Assembly (NCBI RefSeq): GCF_048569485.1
Contig: NW_027445248.1
Location: 1-64,000 of the forward strand
Source: Anomaloglossus baeobatrachus
Taxonomy: Eukaryota; Chordata; Amphibia; Anura; Aromobatidae
Length of the DNA stretch: 64,000 nucleotides
Direction of reading: 5' to 3'
Part shown: positions 1 to 11,339 of the stretch, one piece after another
Position numbering within the stretch: position 1 is the first letter of the stretch
How the letters are laid out: each line of letters starts with the position of its first letter
The notes under the pieces: generated by a model
What the model saw: only the letters and a program-made list of their open reading frames with translations
Told to the model about the DNA's origin: nothing
Databases searched by the model: none
Translations under genes and position numbers: made by a program

Positions 1-246
1 CGCTTCAGTTTGATTACAGAGCATGAGAGAACCTCCGAAAAAAACAACAGGTTAGTATAAGGCCACCACCAGAAAAATTGTGGAAGAAGGAAGAAAGGAA
101 GGGGAACCAACCAACAATCCCCAGTGCAGGGTGGGAATATAAGGGTGCCGTCATGGGTTCGGAAAAAACACATTACCGGTAAGTAATTACGTATTTTTCC
201 CTCACCCTATGACGGCACCACGAGAGAATTACAGCGAAAAGAAAAA

Positions 247-1422
247 TTAGGGAGGGACCACAGCCTGTAGAATACGCCTCCCAAAGGTGAGGTCGGAGAA
301 GGAAAGATCCAACCTATAATGCCTATAAAAGGTCGAGGGTGAGGACCATGTGGCAGCTTTACAAATTTGAGCAATGGAAACATCCGCCCGCTCTGCCCAA
401 GAAGATGCTACAGCCCGCGTGGAATGTGCCTTCAGACCCACCGGAACAGCAGCACTTCTTGCCGTGTAAGCTAACGCAATGGCGTCCCTAATCCACCTGG
501 CCAGTGTGGATTTGGAACACTTAACCCCCTTTTGAGGCCCCTGGAAAGAGACAAACAGAGACTTGTCCCTCCTCCAGGAACTGGTGACAAGAAGATACTG
601 GATGAGACAACGAAGTACATCCAGACAATGCCAATGCCTTTCCTCCGCACGCGTCGGGTTAGTGCAAAAGGATGGCAACACAATCTCCTGGGACGTATGA
701 AACCGAGAAACCACCTTGGGGGGGTACGCAGGGTCAGGGCGCAAAACTACCCTATCGTCCAGTATTTGAGTGTAAGGTGGGTCAATAGAAAGGCCCTGAA
801 TGTCGCTAATCCTACGGGCCGAGGTCAGGGCTACCAGGAGGACCGTCTTTAGGGAAAGACATTTTACAGGGATGGAGTCAAGGGGCTCAAACGGAGGATC
901 CGTCAGGGCCCCCAAAACCAGGTTAAGGTCCCAAGGGGGGAGGGAGACTACCCATTTAGGACGCTGGCGCGAACTAGCCCTGATAAACCGAGCCACCCAA
1001 GGGTTCCCCGCGACATCATAATTGTAGAGTGCTGCCAAAGCGGAGATCTGAACCTTGAGTGTGCTAACCGCCAACCCCTTGTCCAACCCACACTGCAGGA
1101 ATTCCAGGATGGGACCGATGGGAACCTCCCCGGTTACACTAGCACACAAGGAAGATAAGAACTTTCTCCAAGTCCTACAGTAGATCTTGGTTGTCACAGG
1201 TTTTCTACAACCTAACAGCGTGGAAACTAAATTGGGGGAAAATCCCTTACTGATCAGTAACGCCCTCTCAAATTCCATGCCGTCAGGTGCAATTTGACTG
1301 TCGGAGGATGGCACACAGGTCCCTGGGACAGGAGATTCGGAAGTTCCGGGAGGACCCACGGGTCGGTCAGAGACATCCGAACCAGCCAAAAAACCATGGT
1401 CACTTTGGCCAGAAGGGAGCAA
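247..1422 (-). CDS. DIRS tyrosine recombinase region
   Basis: An open region of about 390 codons whose C-terminal third has the tyrosine-recombinase signature: a histidine-x-x-arginine box in the segment KAHSTRAVASSW, followed by the segment TFYRHYRLDL that carries the expected nucleophilic tyrosine. In DIRS elements this enzyme inserts a circular DNA intermediate without making a target-site duplication. It overlaps the end of the upstream polymerase/RNase H region in another frame, as is usual for the family. It is part of a fossil element; no host role is inferred. Confidence 0.85.
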   Translation of the reverse strand: MLPSGQSDHGFLAGSDVSDRPVGPPGTSESPVPGTCVPSSDSQIAPDGMEFERALLISKGFSPNLVSTLLGCRKPVTTKIYCRTWRKFLSSLCASVTGEVPIGPILEFLQCGLDKGLAVSTLKVQISALAALYNYDVAGNPWVARFIRASSRQRPKWVVSLPPWDLNLVLGALTDPPFEPLDSIPVKCLSLKTVLLVALTSARRISDIQGLSIDPPYTQILDDRVVLRPDPAYPPKVVSRFHTSQEIVLPSFCTNPTRAEERHWHCLDVLRCLIQYLLVTSSWRRDKSLFVSFQGPQKGVKCSKSTLARWIRDAIALAYTARSAAVPVGLKAHSTRAVASSWAERADVSIAQICKAATWSSPSTFYRHYRLDLSFSDLTFGRRILQAVVPP

Positions 1423-3119
1423 TTAGAAGAACTCTGGCCCCGTCGTCCCTGATTTCCTTCAGGACTGAGGGGAGAGGGACCAGTGGTGGGAATGCATATG
1501 CTAGGGGAAAGTCCCACGGGATTGACAGGGCGTCCACAGCATACGGAAGTTCCTTGGGATTGAGAGAGCAAAACTGAGGAACCTTCCTGTTCTGTTTGGT
1601 GGAAAAAAGGTCGATGGCTGGAACCCCCCACCTGGCCGTGATGAGGTTGAAGACGGACGAGTTGAGTGCCCACTCCCCCTCGCTCAGGCGAGTGCGACTC
1701 AGAAAATCCGCCGCGAGGTTGTCTTTCCCCCTGATGTGAACAGCAGTGAGGGACAGAAGGTGAGTTTCTGCTAGTAACAGAATCCTGTCGGCTATCATCA
1801 TAAGGGACCTGGATCTTGTGCCCCCCTGATGGTTCAGATAAGCCACCGTCACCTGATTGTCCGACAACACCCGGGTATGGTGACCGGTCAGTGAAGGGAG
1901 AAGTCCAGTCAGTGCCCGTTCCACGGCCAGCAGCTCTCTGATATTGGAGGAGGAAGCTGCCTCCCTGGGTGACCAGAGACCTTGAATCGGACGGTCCAGC
2001 AAGTGAACCCCCAATCCGGACACACTGGCATCCGTGGTCACACTTCGGGACACCAGGACAGACCATGGGACTCCCCTCGTGAGGTGCGCAGGAACCAGCC
2101 ACCAGTGAAGGGAGGCGATGGAGCTGGAGCTCAGAGTAATCCGATTATTCAACCTGTCCCCCAGAAACGACTGATGTTCCAAAATATCCCACTGGAGGGC
2201 ACTGGTATGTGCTTGAGCCCATAAAACTGCAGGGAGAGTAGAGGTCATGGAGCGCAGAAGAGACATAGCCCGTCGCAGGGACATGTGCGGAACCGCCACC
2301 GCCTGCTGCACCAGAGAGCGAATCTTCTCCACTTTGGAAGGTGGGAGACGAAATTCCTAAAAGGAGAGAGTCCAAAGTAACTCCCAAAAAGACTTGCACC
2401 GTGGATGGAAGCAACCTTGATTTCTCCCTGTTCAAAATCCAGCCGAGACCTTCCAGCTTTGAGCAGACAGTCTGAAGGACGGTAGTACAATGGGTCGCTG
2501 AATCCCCCACCATGAGGAAGTCGTCGAGATACGGGATAATGAGAATTCTGTCTTCCCGCAGCTGGGCAGTGATTTCCAGGACGAGCTTCGTGAAGATTCG
2601 GGGCGCAATTGCCAGGCCGAATGGTAAGGCCCTGAACTGTAGATGACGCACTGACCCGTCGAGCATCACCGCCACCCTGAGATACTTCTGGAAGGGAGGA
2701 GCGATGGGAACATGATAATACGCATCCTTCAGATCCAGGACAGCCATATGACAATTCGGGTAGAGAGACTTGATTGTGGACTTCATTGATTCCATCTTGA
2801 AGGCAAGATTTGCAGGTGGCTGTTCAGACCTTTGAGGTTTATGATGACCCAAAAGGAGCCGTCCGGTTTCCCGACCAGAAAAAGAGGGGAGTAAAACCCC
2901 TCTCTCCTTTCTGCCAATGGGACGTCCGTCAGGACCGCCCGGCGCAATAGGGACTTCACTTCCCCTTCCAAGGCATGTTGTTCGCTCGGGGACGTCTGGA
3001 GAAAGCGCCTGGGAGGAACACTGTGGAATGGAAATGTCAGACCTGATCGAATGATATTGAGAATCCACGGGCTCGAAGAAATACGTTCCCAGGCCGGAAG
3101 AAAGTAGGTCAATCTCCAC
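1400..3119 (-). CDS. DIRS reverse transcriptase and RNase H region
   Basis: The RT part (about 2145-3119) shows the palm motifs LDLKDAYYHVPI, LPFGLAIAPRIF and the YLDD box within IIPYLDDFLMVG. The RNase H part (about 1400-2332) shows TTDASVSGLGVHL, the RELLAVERAL glutamate helix and a SDNQVTVAYL segment. These are the polymerase and RNA-degrading activities that copy the element's RNA. The order RT then RNase H, directly upstream of a tyrosine recombinase, fits DIRS. A methyltransferase-like domain found in some relatives was not recognised here. Part of a fossil element. Confidence 0.85.
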
Positions 3120-3137
3120 CCCACCTGGGGAAGGGAG

Positions 3138-4774
3138 TCATTGGGAAGACTTCTTGGATTGGGAAGGGCCCTTGAACAAGAACCCCTTATCATCCTTCTT
3201 TCGATCCGACCAGGTACTTCTATTCCTGGGGGTGAACTTACGGGTGAACTGCTTCTTACGAAAGGATCGCTTGAAGGAGGGAAAGGACGGGGCCGGAAAG
3301 TTCCTTTTTCTGTCCCCCGCCTTCTCAAGAACATCATCCAGAACCGATCCAAAAAGAAACTTGCCCTGACAGGGAATGGAACACAGCTTAGACTTAACCT
3401 GTAGATCCCCTGGGCAACATTTTAACCATAAGGCCCGACGAGCCGCATTAGAAAGGGCCGCAGTCTTAGCAGCTAGTCGAGTGGAATCTGCCGAAGCATC
3501 TGAGATGAAAGCCGCCGCTCCCTGCAGCCTTGGGAGAGAAGAAATAATCTCGTCCCAAGGAACCTTGGTCCTCAGCTTCTCCTCTAATTCGGACAACCAC
3601 ATCGCCAGAGACCGTGCCGTACATGTAGCTGCAATGGCAGACCGGAGGGCACCTGCTGAGGACTCCCATGCGGTTTTAAGGAAGACATCCGCCTTCCGAT
3701 CCATAGGGTCCTTTAAGGATCCCATGTCCTCAAAGGGAATGGAAAACTTTTTTGATGCTTTAGCCACTGCGACATCCAATTTGGGTGCCCTATCCCAATG
3801 GGAACAGGTAGTGTCCTCAAAGGGATACTTGTGCTTGAAGCCGCCTGGAAGAGAACCCCGCTTATCCGGTTTCTTCCATTCCCTGGAGATCAACGCCTGT
3901 ATCTTGTCCACTACCGGGAAGGTCCTGCGCTTTCTATGCTCCAGACCCTTAAACATGACATCCTGGACTTAAGGCTGCAATTTCTCCTCAGTAATGCCCA
4001 TAGTGTCCCTGCCAGTTTTAATCAACTTGCTCATGCCTTCTACTGGGAAACATTGGTGGACATCAGCCTCACTGTCAGAGGAAGAAGAAGCAGAACCAGA
4101 AGACCCACACTCTCCCTCGGATCGACTGGATGGCGAAGCCGGGGAGGCCTGTCTATGCCGTTTACGAGGAGGCTCTTTCAGGGACTGCAGAGAACTCTGG
4201 ACTTCGGACCGGATGATGGCACGAAGATCACTAGCAAACCCAGGAGTCTCATCTGAAATGGTCTGCTGGATACAGTTCTTGCAGAGCCGTTTGGACCAGG
4301 ACGGAGCCAGTTCATGGTTACAGAGGGCGCATTCCCTGTTATTCGATTTGGCAGTGGTTCCGTGGTTTTTTAACCTCTGCATGACAGGGACGGAGGGGAG
4401 ACACAACACCAGGAAAACAATGAACAACAGGTACACATGCCCGAAGATCACTCACCCACTAGGAGATGAAGGGTCGGTACCGGTTCTGGGGAAGGAGCTT
4501 TCATCAAAGTCTTCCCTCTGGAGGCGCCTTTGCCGTCAGATGTATCTCGGGTCTGTTTAGTGGCCCGGGTGCCCCGCTTGCTGGATAAGCTGGCATCTGA
4601 GCCAGAGACGCTCCTGCGACGCTCCGGTGGTTTCACCACTTTCTTGCCAGCAGGAGGGGAGGAGGACTCACGCACAGAGTGCCGGTCCTCCTCACGGTGC
4701 CCATCCTTGTCCATATTCCTAAGGGCATTTGCTATGTCAACAAACACCTCCGTTATGCAGGAGGACTGGAGCAC
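3138..4774 (-). CDS. DIRS Gag-like region
   Basis: Upstream of the polymerase region on the minus strand lies a stretch of open pieces covering about 1.6 kb. It includes a Cys/His cluster (CALCNHEL...CKNC) near its middle, a serine-rich acidic segment, and basic Lys/Arg-rich segments toward the end. Position and composition match the first, nucleic-acid-binding protein of DIRS elements. Sequence conservation of DIRS Gag is weak, so the call rests mainly on position. Confidence 0.6.
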
Positions 4775-5323
4775 TTTTCCCCAGCTCAGCGCTCCATTTT
4801 AAACTGAGCGCTGGATCACTGGAGTACGTTCCCCCCCCACCCCCCGTGCCTCCGGACCCACTTCCTGGGTCTGACGTCACCGCCGACATCAGCGCATGTC
4901 AGGTGCGGCTGCCGCGCATGCGCAACGCCCACACTCAAAACACGCCCCCAATATGGCAGCGGCGTGCAGCACACGCGGCCGCGAGCAGCCCCGCCGCCCT
5001 GGAAGGACCGGCAGGCTGCTGTACTTACCTGCCGCCCGATGCACTGCACCCGCTCATGGACGCAACCCCCGGGGGTCCGCCATGGCGCCTCCAGGCACCC
5101 GAACGGAGCGAGGCAGGACCCGTGCCGCCGCCAGAACCGCCCGTCGGGACCAGGTAAGGCTTGCTAGAAGATCCATGGCCCTCCAGGGCCGCATCCTGAA
5201 GTATCCGTCCAGGACAGGAAACCAAACTGAAGCGGCGAGAGGACCGCCCCTTTTTAACCTGAAGGTTTCCTGTCCTGGATGGGCGGATCCACTCTCGTGG
5301 TGCCGTCATAGGGTGAGGAAATA

Positions 5324-5599
5324 AGGAGAAATTGCTAATCAACTATGAACCCTCAAACTTCTAAAATCGTGCTGATGTACAGTAGACATGTGGGAAATGT
5401 TATCTATTTTTTGTGACATCTCTCTGTCTGGTTTAAAGGGAATAAAAATTCAAAGATTGAAAATGTTCGCCAAATTTCCAATTTTTCCCAAATAAACAAA
5501 AAATATTGTGTTAAATTTACCACCAACATTAAATACAATATGTCATGAAAAATATTCTCAGAATCACTGGGATCCGTGGAAGCGTTCCATAGTTATAAC
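5324..5599 (+). repeat. Interspersed repeat, left piece (split by a hAT-like element)
   Basis: AT-rich sequence directly after the DIRS end. It ends at GTTATAAC and resumes at 10251 with CTGATAAAGTGACACTGG, continuing to an AGGGGTTAA end near 10334. The two halves are one interspersed repeat copy interrupted by the 5600-10242 element. No coding potential seen. Confidence 0.6.
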
Positions 5600-5913
5600 C
5601 AGGTTGTGGAGTCGGTAAGACAAACCGCCGAATCCATCATTTCTCTGACTCCGACTCCCTCATACAGTTGAAACCCTTTGTTTCCCTCTGCTCTCTATAA
5701 AGACACATCGGCAGGTTTTTCCCTCCTCTCTCTATAAATACACATCTGCAGGTTTTCCCCTCCGCTCTCTATAAAGACACATATGCGTGTTTTTCTCCCT
5801 GACATGAAATCAGAATAAACCTTTCGCGTTTTAAGTCAATTAGGAACCAAAATGATTTATATTTACCAAATGCCAGAATAATGAGAGAGAGAGAATGTTT
5901 AAAGGCATTTTTA

Positions 5914-7660
5914 TTACTTTCTGCAAAGTGAAAAATTTCTCTCCATTTCATTAGTATTTGGTGGCATTACCCTTACACTGTGTGACTTGGGTGAAACATT
6001 TTGGATCTCCTTCCACAAGCTTCTCACAATAGTTGGTAGGAATTTGGGCCCAGTCCCTGAGAAAACTAGTGTAACTAAGCGATGTTTGTAGGTCGCCTTG
6101 GTCACACTGGCTTTTTCAGCTTTGCCCATGAATTTTCAATAGGATTGAGATCAGGGTTTTGTGATGGCCACTCCAAACATTGACTGTTATCCTTAAGCTA
6201 CTTTGTAACCAGTTTGGCAGCAGCTTCGGGTCATTATCCATTTGGAAGACCCATTGCCGCCCAAGCTTTAAGTTCCTGGCTGATGTCTTCAGATGTTGCT
6301 TCAGTATTGCCATGTAATCTTCTTTCCTCATGATACCATCTATTTTGCACAGTGCACCAGTTCCTCCTGCAGCAAAACAACCCCACAACATGATGCTGAC
6401 ACCCCCCTGTTTCACAGTTGGGATGGTGTTCTTAAGCATCAAAGCTTTTCCCTTTTTCCTCCAAACATAACAAATGGTCATTATGACTAAACAGTTCAAT
6501 TTTAGTTTCGTCAGCCCACAGAACACATTTCCAAAAATTAAAAAGAGAAACTGTCAGATGCAATATGCACCCAGAACGACGAGCAGTTCTGGGTGCATAT
6601 TGCTAATCTCTGTCTAACCGTCCCTGTATATACTACTATAGATAATGGGATCTTTAGAGATTTTATCTTATGCTAATGAGCACAGGGACTAGTCAAAAGG
6701 GTGTTATATCTCTCAACTAGTCCGACCTTATAGCATGTTAGTACGCCCACAGGGGCGTACTAACATGCTATTCAATTCAGCATCACCAGCGGTGACGCGC
6801 ATACCTGTGTTCACTGTCAACACTCTTCTGAATGCCGGGCACTTCCAGTCATGCGCAGTAGAGCTCTCTGAAGCCAAGACGCTTACACCCGGCTTCATAC
6901 TGTGCATGACCGGGAGTGCCCGACATTCAGAAGCACAGTCACAGCAAACACAGGTACGCATGCCACCGCTGGTGATGCAGAACTGCATGTTAGTACACCG
7001 ATGTGGGCGTGCTAACATGCTAAGAGGGCGGACTAGTCGGGGGATATAACCCCTTTGGGACTAGTCCCTGCGCTCATTAGCATAAGATAAAAAATCTTAA
7101 GAAATACTTTTTCTAAAGATCCCTTTATCTATGCTAGTGTATTCAGGAATGGTTAAGCAGGGAGGAGCAACATGCACCCAGAACTGCTCATGGTTCTGGG
7201 TGCATATTGCACCTGACAGGTTCCCTTTAAGGTCTTTGTTCCTGTGTGCATTTGCAGCTTACTTTTTTATTTTTATTTTGGAGTAATGGCTTATTCCTCG
7301 CAGAGTGGCCTTTCAGCCCATGCTGATACAGTATTCGTTTCACTGTGGATAATGGCACAATCTTACCAGCTTCCACCGGCATCTTCACAAGATGTTTTGC
7401 TTTTGTTCTTGGGTTGATATGCCAAAGCACATTCATCTCTGATACACAGCACCCGTCTCCTTCCTGAGCAGTATTATGGCTGGACATTCCCATCTTGTTT
7501 GTACTTGCATATGATTGTTTGTACAGATGAACGAGGCACCTTCAGGTATCTGGAAATTGCACCCAAGGATGAACCAGACTTGTGCAAGTCCACAATTCTC
7601 TTCCTGAAATCTTGGCTGATTTTTTTTTTAACTTTCCCATGATGCTACATACAGAAGCAG
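5914..7660 (-). pseudogene. Tc1 transposase remnant, interrupted
   Basis: On the minus strand the pieces run from an N-terminal helix-turn-helix start (MGKLKKKSAKISGRELW near 7640, typical of Tc1 transposases), through a middle piece (7227-7493, KHLVKMPVEAGKIVPLSTVKRIL), to the catalytic core (6116-6526, with [11 protein letters not shown] and the DND catalytic aspartate box in FQMDNDPK). The third catalytic position survives only in a shifted frame, where PDLNPIEN can be read near 6140-6165. A 685-bp T2 MITE splits the gene between 6542 and 7226, and there are several frame changes. It catalysed TA-specific cut-and-paste transposition and is now dead. Confidence 0.85.
6542..7226. mobile_element. 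T2/Kolobok-type palindromic MITE, copy 1
   Basis: Flanked by TTAA at 6538-6541 and 7227-7230. The terminus AAAGGGAACCTGTCAG occurs at the right end inverted, and in diverged form at the left. Both arms contain CAATATGCACCCAGAAC and a reciprocal copy, so the whole element is a long palindrome with internal hairpins such as GTACGCCCACAGGGGCGTAC. The TTAAAGGG terminus matches the T2 MITEs described in Xenopus. Related copies lie at 38721-39487 and 47735-48755. Confidence 0.75.
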
Positions 7661-7799
7661 TGTGTTTCAGGTGTACATTAAAATACATCCAGAGTTGGGT
7701 CTCTAACTCAGATGTTGCCAATAAACCTATCAGAAGCTTCCAAAGACATGACATCATCATATGGGCTGTCCAATATTGCTTAAAGGCATAGTACTATTA

Positions 7800-8341
7800 A
7801 GCGGGCATTACACGCAGCGACATCGCTAAGAAGATGTCGTTGGGGGTCACGAAATTCATGAAGCACATCCGGCCTCGTTAGCGACGTCGTTGCATGTGAC
7901 ACGTATGAACGACCAAAAATACTCACCTTATCGTTGATCGTTGTCCGGTCGTTGTAATCCTGATTATCGTTGCTGCTTTTGCACGCAGGTTGTTCGTTGT
8001 TCCTGAGGGAGCACACATCGTTACGTGTGACACGCCGGGAACAATGCACAACAGCTTACCTGCGTCCTCCGGCAACGAGGTGGGCGTGTCTTTCCTTCGG
8101 CTGCTCTCCGCCCCTTTTGGCCGCCTGCCGTGTGACGTTGCTGTGACGCCGCACTAACTGCCCCCTTAGAAAAGAGGCGGTTCGCCAGCCACAGCGGCGT
8201 CGCAGGGAAGGTAAGTCCGTGTGACAGGGCCTAGCGATGTTGTGCGCCACGGGCAATGATTTGCCCGTGACGCACAAACGACAGGGGCGTGTGCGATCGG
8301 CAGCGACATCGCTAGCGATGTCGCTGCGTGTACAGCTCGCT
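7800..8341. mobile_element. Harbinger-type MITE, family B copy 1
   Basis: TTA flanks both ends (7797-7799, 8342-8344). The termini are AGCGGGCATTACACGCAGCG and its imperfect complement. It shares the inner layout (GCGACATCGCTA motifs, GCGACGT segments, a CCGCCCC core) with copies at 9276, 27756, 42212, 43448, 46190 and 55133. A TWA TSD of 3 bp is characteristic of PIF/Harbinger. Confidence 0.75.
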
Positions 8342-8542
8342 TTAGTGTATGTAAACTTTTGACTTTGCAGAAAGTAATAAAAATGCCTTAAAACATTCTC
8401 ACTCTCATTATTCCAGCATTTGGCAAATATAAATAATTTTGGCTCCTAATTGACCTAAAACAGCAAAGGTTTAATCGGATTTCATGTCAGATAGTGAGAA
8501 AAACCTGTAGATGTGTCTTTATAGAGAGCGGAGGGAAAAACC

Positions 8543-9268
8543 TGCAGATATGTACCAAGAATCAGCAAAAATATTAGTACATGACCTCATCATTTCCCGC
8601 CTCGACTACTGCAACCTCCTGCTCTCTGGCCTCCCTTCCAACACTCTTGCACTCCTCCAATCTATCCTAAACTCTGCGGCCCGCTTAATCCATCTCTCCC
8701 CCCCCACTATTCCCCAGCCTCGCCACTCTGAAAATCCCTTCACTGGCTTCCCATTGCCCAAAGACTCCAGTTCAAAACATTATCCATGACATACAAAGCC
8801 ATCTACAACCTGTCTCCTGCTTACATCTGTGACCTAGTCTCCCAGTACCTACCTGCATGCAACCTCAGATCCTTACAAGATCTCCTTCTCTACTCCTCTT
8901 CCCACAATCGCATACAAAACTTCTCCCGTGCCTCCCCCATACTCTGGAACGCTCTACCCCAGCATATCAGACTACCACCTACCATGGAACGCTTCAAGAT
9001 GAACCTAAAGACCCACCTCTTCCAACAAGCCTACAACCTACAATAACCCGCAGTCCAGTACACCACTGCACAACCAGCTTTGTCCTCACCTATTGTACCC
9101 TCACCCATCCCCTGTAGACTGTGAGCCCTCACAGGCAGGGTCCTCTCTCCTCCTATACCAGTCTGTTTTTTATTGTTAATGATTGTTGTACTAGTTTGTA
9201 TGTATAACCCTTTTCACTTGTAAAGCGCCATGGAATAATTGGCACTATAATAATAAATAATAAAGTAT
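8543..9268 (+). mobile_element. L2-like LINE 3' fragment
   Basis: Two overlapping reading frames (8511-8789 and 8786-9046) encode the C-terminal tail of an L2/CR1-type ORF2, with SRLDYCNLLLSGLP and then TYKAIYNLSPAYICDLV and FSRASPILWNALP. A one-frame shift separates them near 8787. The 3' end reads CTTGTAAAGCGCCATGGAAT and runs into an AATAATAAATAA tail, the usual L2-clade 3' terminus. 5'-truncated and inactive. The same tail recurs near 17190-17345. Confidence 0.8.
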
Positions 9269-9275
9269 CTTCTTA

Positions 9276-9843
9276 AGGGTACTTTACACACAACGATATC
9301 GCTAACGATATATCGTCGGGGTCACGGTGTTTGTGACGCACATCCGGCGTCGTTAGCGATATCATTGCGTGTGACTAAAAGGAGCGACGATCAACGATCG
9401 CAAAAACGTCAAAAATCATTGATCGTTGACACGTCGCTCCTTTTCATAATATCGTTGGTGGTGCATGCTGTTTGTTCGTCGTTCCTGCGGCACCACACAT
9501 CGCTATGTGTGACACCGCAGGAACGACGAACATCTCCTTACCTGCGTCCACCGGCAATGAGGAAGGAAGGAGGTGGGCGGCATGTTCCGGCCGCTCATCT
9601 CCGCCCCTCCTCTGCTATAGGGCGGCCACTTAGTGACGTCGCTGTGACACTGAACGAACCGCCCCCTTAAAGGAGAGATTGTTTGGTGTCTCCAGCGACG
9701 TCGCTAAGCAGGTATGTGCGTGTGACACTGCCGTAGCGATATTGTTTGCTATGGCAGCGATCACCCCCATGACGAAACAGCGACGTGGGCAGGTGCTATC
9801 GCGCACGACATCGCTAGCTATGTCGCAGCGTGAAAAGCACCCT
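9276..9843. mobile_element. Harbinger-type MITE, family B copy 2
   Basis: TTA at 9273-9275 and 9844-9846. The left terminus AGGGTACTTTACACACAACG pairs with the right terminus CGTGAAAAGCACCCT. The internal layout is shared with the other family B copies. It sits directly after the L2 AATAAA tail inside the Tc1 element. Confidence 0.75.
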
Positions 9844-10334
9844 TTAGAGAGTGGAGAGAAGACCCTGCAGATTTGTCTTTATAGAGAGTGGAGGGAAAAA
9901 CCTGCAGATGTGTCTTCTTAGAGAGTGGGGTGAAGCTTATGGCTTCAACTGTACATGACTCATGTTTGTGATAAATTTACTGTAGTAAAATGCTGACATC
10001 ACTACTTATATCATGTAGGTGAAGTGCAGCACAGATTCATCTCAACTAAAAGCAGAGATACTCTGATAAGGAATAGAACAGACATTTATAGGACATTTCA
10101 TAACTTTCCCAAATTCTTATGAAAAAATATTCAGCACATTCTGCATTGTGCCGCTGGACCCAATTAATTATACATTTTAGGAGTTGGTCCATGTTATACC
10201 GACTCCACCAAAATGGACACAGACTTCGACTCCATAGCCCTGGTTATAACCTGATAAAGTGACACTGGTCAGAATTGAAAAAAATTGGCCGCATCATAAA
10301 GGTGAAAACAGACTTGGGAGTGAAGGGGTTAAGT

Positions 10335-11339
10335 TTTGGGTAGATTAGGGCGCCGTGCAGACCAGGACATTCCATCTGCCTAAAGGTGTAAAAGTCCTAA
10401 GAGATCCTGCTCGTAGTTTCGGGTCAGTCGGTTCCCATACAGCCCTCTGGAGCGGGGAGTAAAGTCCCCTCGTGTCTGGCCTGTGCACGGGCTGAGCTCC
10501 AACTGTACTCTGACTAACACCTGAGGTAACGGCAGTTATGTACTAAGACTCCGCCCACCAGCTATTCTGCCCAGTAACAAGCCCTGTGGAGAGTTTAACC
10601 CTTGAGGTATGAGGTGTACACTGCATACCTCATGGAAACTACTGTTAATATTATAAAACCCTGTAGTAATCCCCGGCTCTGGGGCGCTCCATCTGCTCCG
10701 GAGAATGAGGAGAGTGTGGCTCTGCTCTTATTTATATTGTGGGGCGATTACCTGTAGGATCCTCCTCTTTGCACCGCTTATCTCCCCACACATCGCTTTC
10801 TCCATTCTCCATTATGGCTTCAGGATGAATCTTCTTCAGATTTTTCCCGGATTTCAAAACTGTGAAAATAATAATGTAAAAGTCACAGACAGAAGGAAAA
10901 CTCATGGAAGGTTCTAGATGGACCCTTTTCCTACAAGCTCGTGTGGCACCTGAGCAGCCAATCATTGCCGACATCATCACCTCCTATATCACCAGTGCCG
11001 CCCTCAGAGTCAGTACAGCGGCACCTAGTGGTAGAAGCAGGGTCCGGTAAGTGTACAACAATACGATAAAGTGATTTCTTTAATTTTTTTGTCTTCACGC
11101 AATAAGAACTCTCTAAGTAACTATAATGTAGACAAAACCTGCAGTCCCATGTAACACCAGAGATAACACAATGATTACACACGGCAACAGAAGAACCAAA
11201 CCAAAGTGCAAAGATACCTGCAACATGGAGGAAAAAAAGTGCATTGTCTGGAAACTGCTGATCACAGAATTGTGCATCGTGTTTATGTAACATCATAGAC
11301 CACGTTCCCCCTACATTCAGGAATTTACCTCCTCCCTCC
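10335..11339. other. Apparently single-copy non-coding stretch
   Basis: About 1 kb with no recognisable gene or transposon. Short open frames on both strands (for example 10705-10917 plus, 10931-11341 minus) have no recognisable domain and no splice or start context that supports them. It leads into the C/T-rich minisatellite. Confidence 0.4.

Larger units (their letters stand above)
1..5322 (-). mobile_element. DIRS-type tyrosine-recombinase retroelement (fossil, runs off left edge)
   Basis: Reading on the minus strand, the order is a Gag-like region, reverse transcriptase plus RNase H, and a tyrosine recombinase in place of a DDE integrase. That is the hallmark of the DIRS order. The termini are inverted rather than direct: the motif CTCGTGGTGCCGTCATAGGG near 5296-5315 recurs inverted near 207-226. 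A perfect 16-bp inverted pair (TCCAGGACAGGAAACC at 5208-5223, its complement at 5264-5279) lies inside the right end. The first dozen bases of the window are complementary to 5223-5234, so the element or its internal complementary region extends left of base 1. The copy keeps all expected parts in order with long open stretches, so it looks fairly young and nearly whole, with perhaps three to five breaks. Overlap between pol and recombinase frames is normal in this family. Confidence 0.88.
5665..9951 (-). mobile_element. Tc1/mariner element, Sleeping-Beauty-like, with nested insertions
   Basis: The ends read CAGTTGAA (left) and TTCAACTG (right) and are bounded by TA at 5663-5664 and 9952-9953, the Tc1 target duplication. 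Long inverted repeats (about 5780-5960 against 8346-8490) carry the sequence GTGTATGTAAACTTTTGACTT, close to the inner terminal repeat of salmonid/frog Tc1 elements with IR/DR ends. Both ends contain extra copies of a unit of about 38 bp containing CTTTATAGAGAG and CCTGCAGATGTG. Transposase pieces lie on the minus strand. Nested inside are a T2 MITE (6542-7226), two Harbinger-type MITEs (7800-8341, 9276-9843) and an L2 fragment (8543-9268). Confidence 0.85.
5600..10242. mobile_element. hAT-like TIR element with nested insertions
   Basis: The left end reads CAGGTTGTGGAGTCGG and the right end reads CGACTCCATAGCCCTG, which are imperfect terminal inverted repeats. The 8-bp direct repeat GTTATAAC flanks it at 5592-5599 and 10243-10250, a TSD size typical of hAT elements, and CAGG...CCTG-like termini also fit. 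Its own sequence is short (5600-5664 and 9952-10242); the rest is the Tc1 element nested inside it. No transposase of its own was seen, so it is a non-autonomous copy. Confidence 0.65.

Noticed and set aside
1-5322. LTR retrovirus or Gypsy element
   Set aside because: Termini are inverted rather than direct and the integrase is replaced by a tyrosine recombinase, so DIRS fits better.
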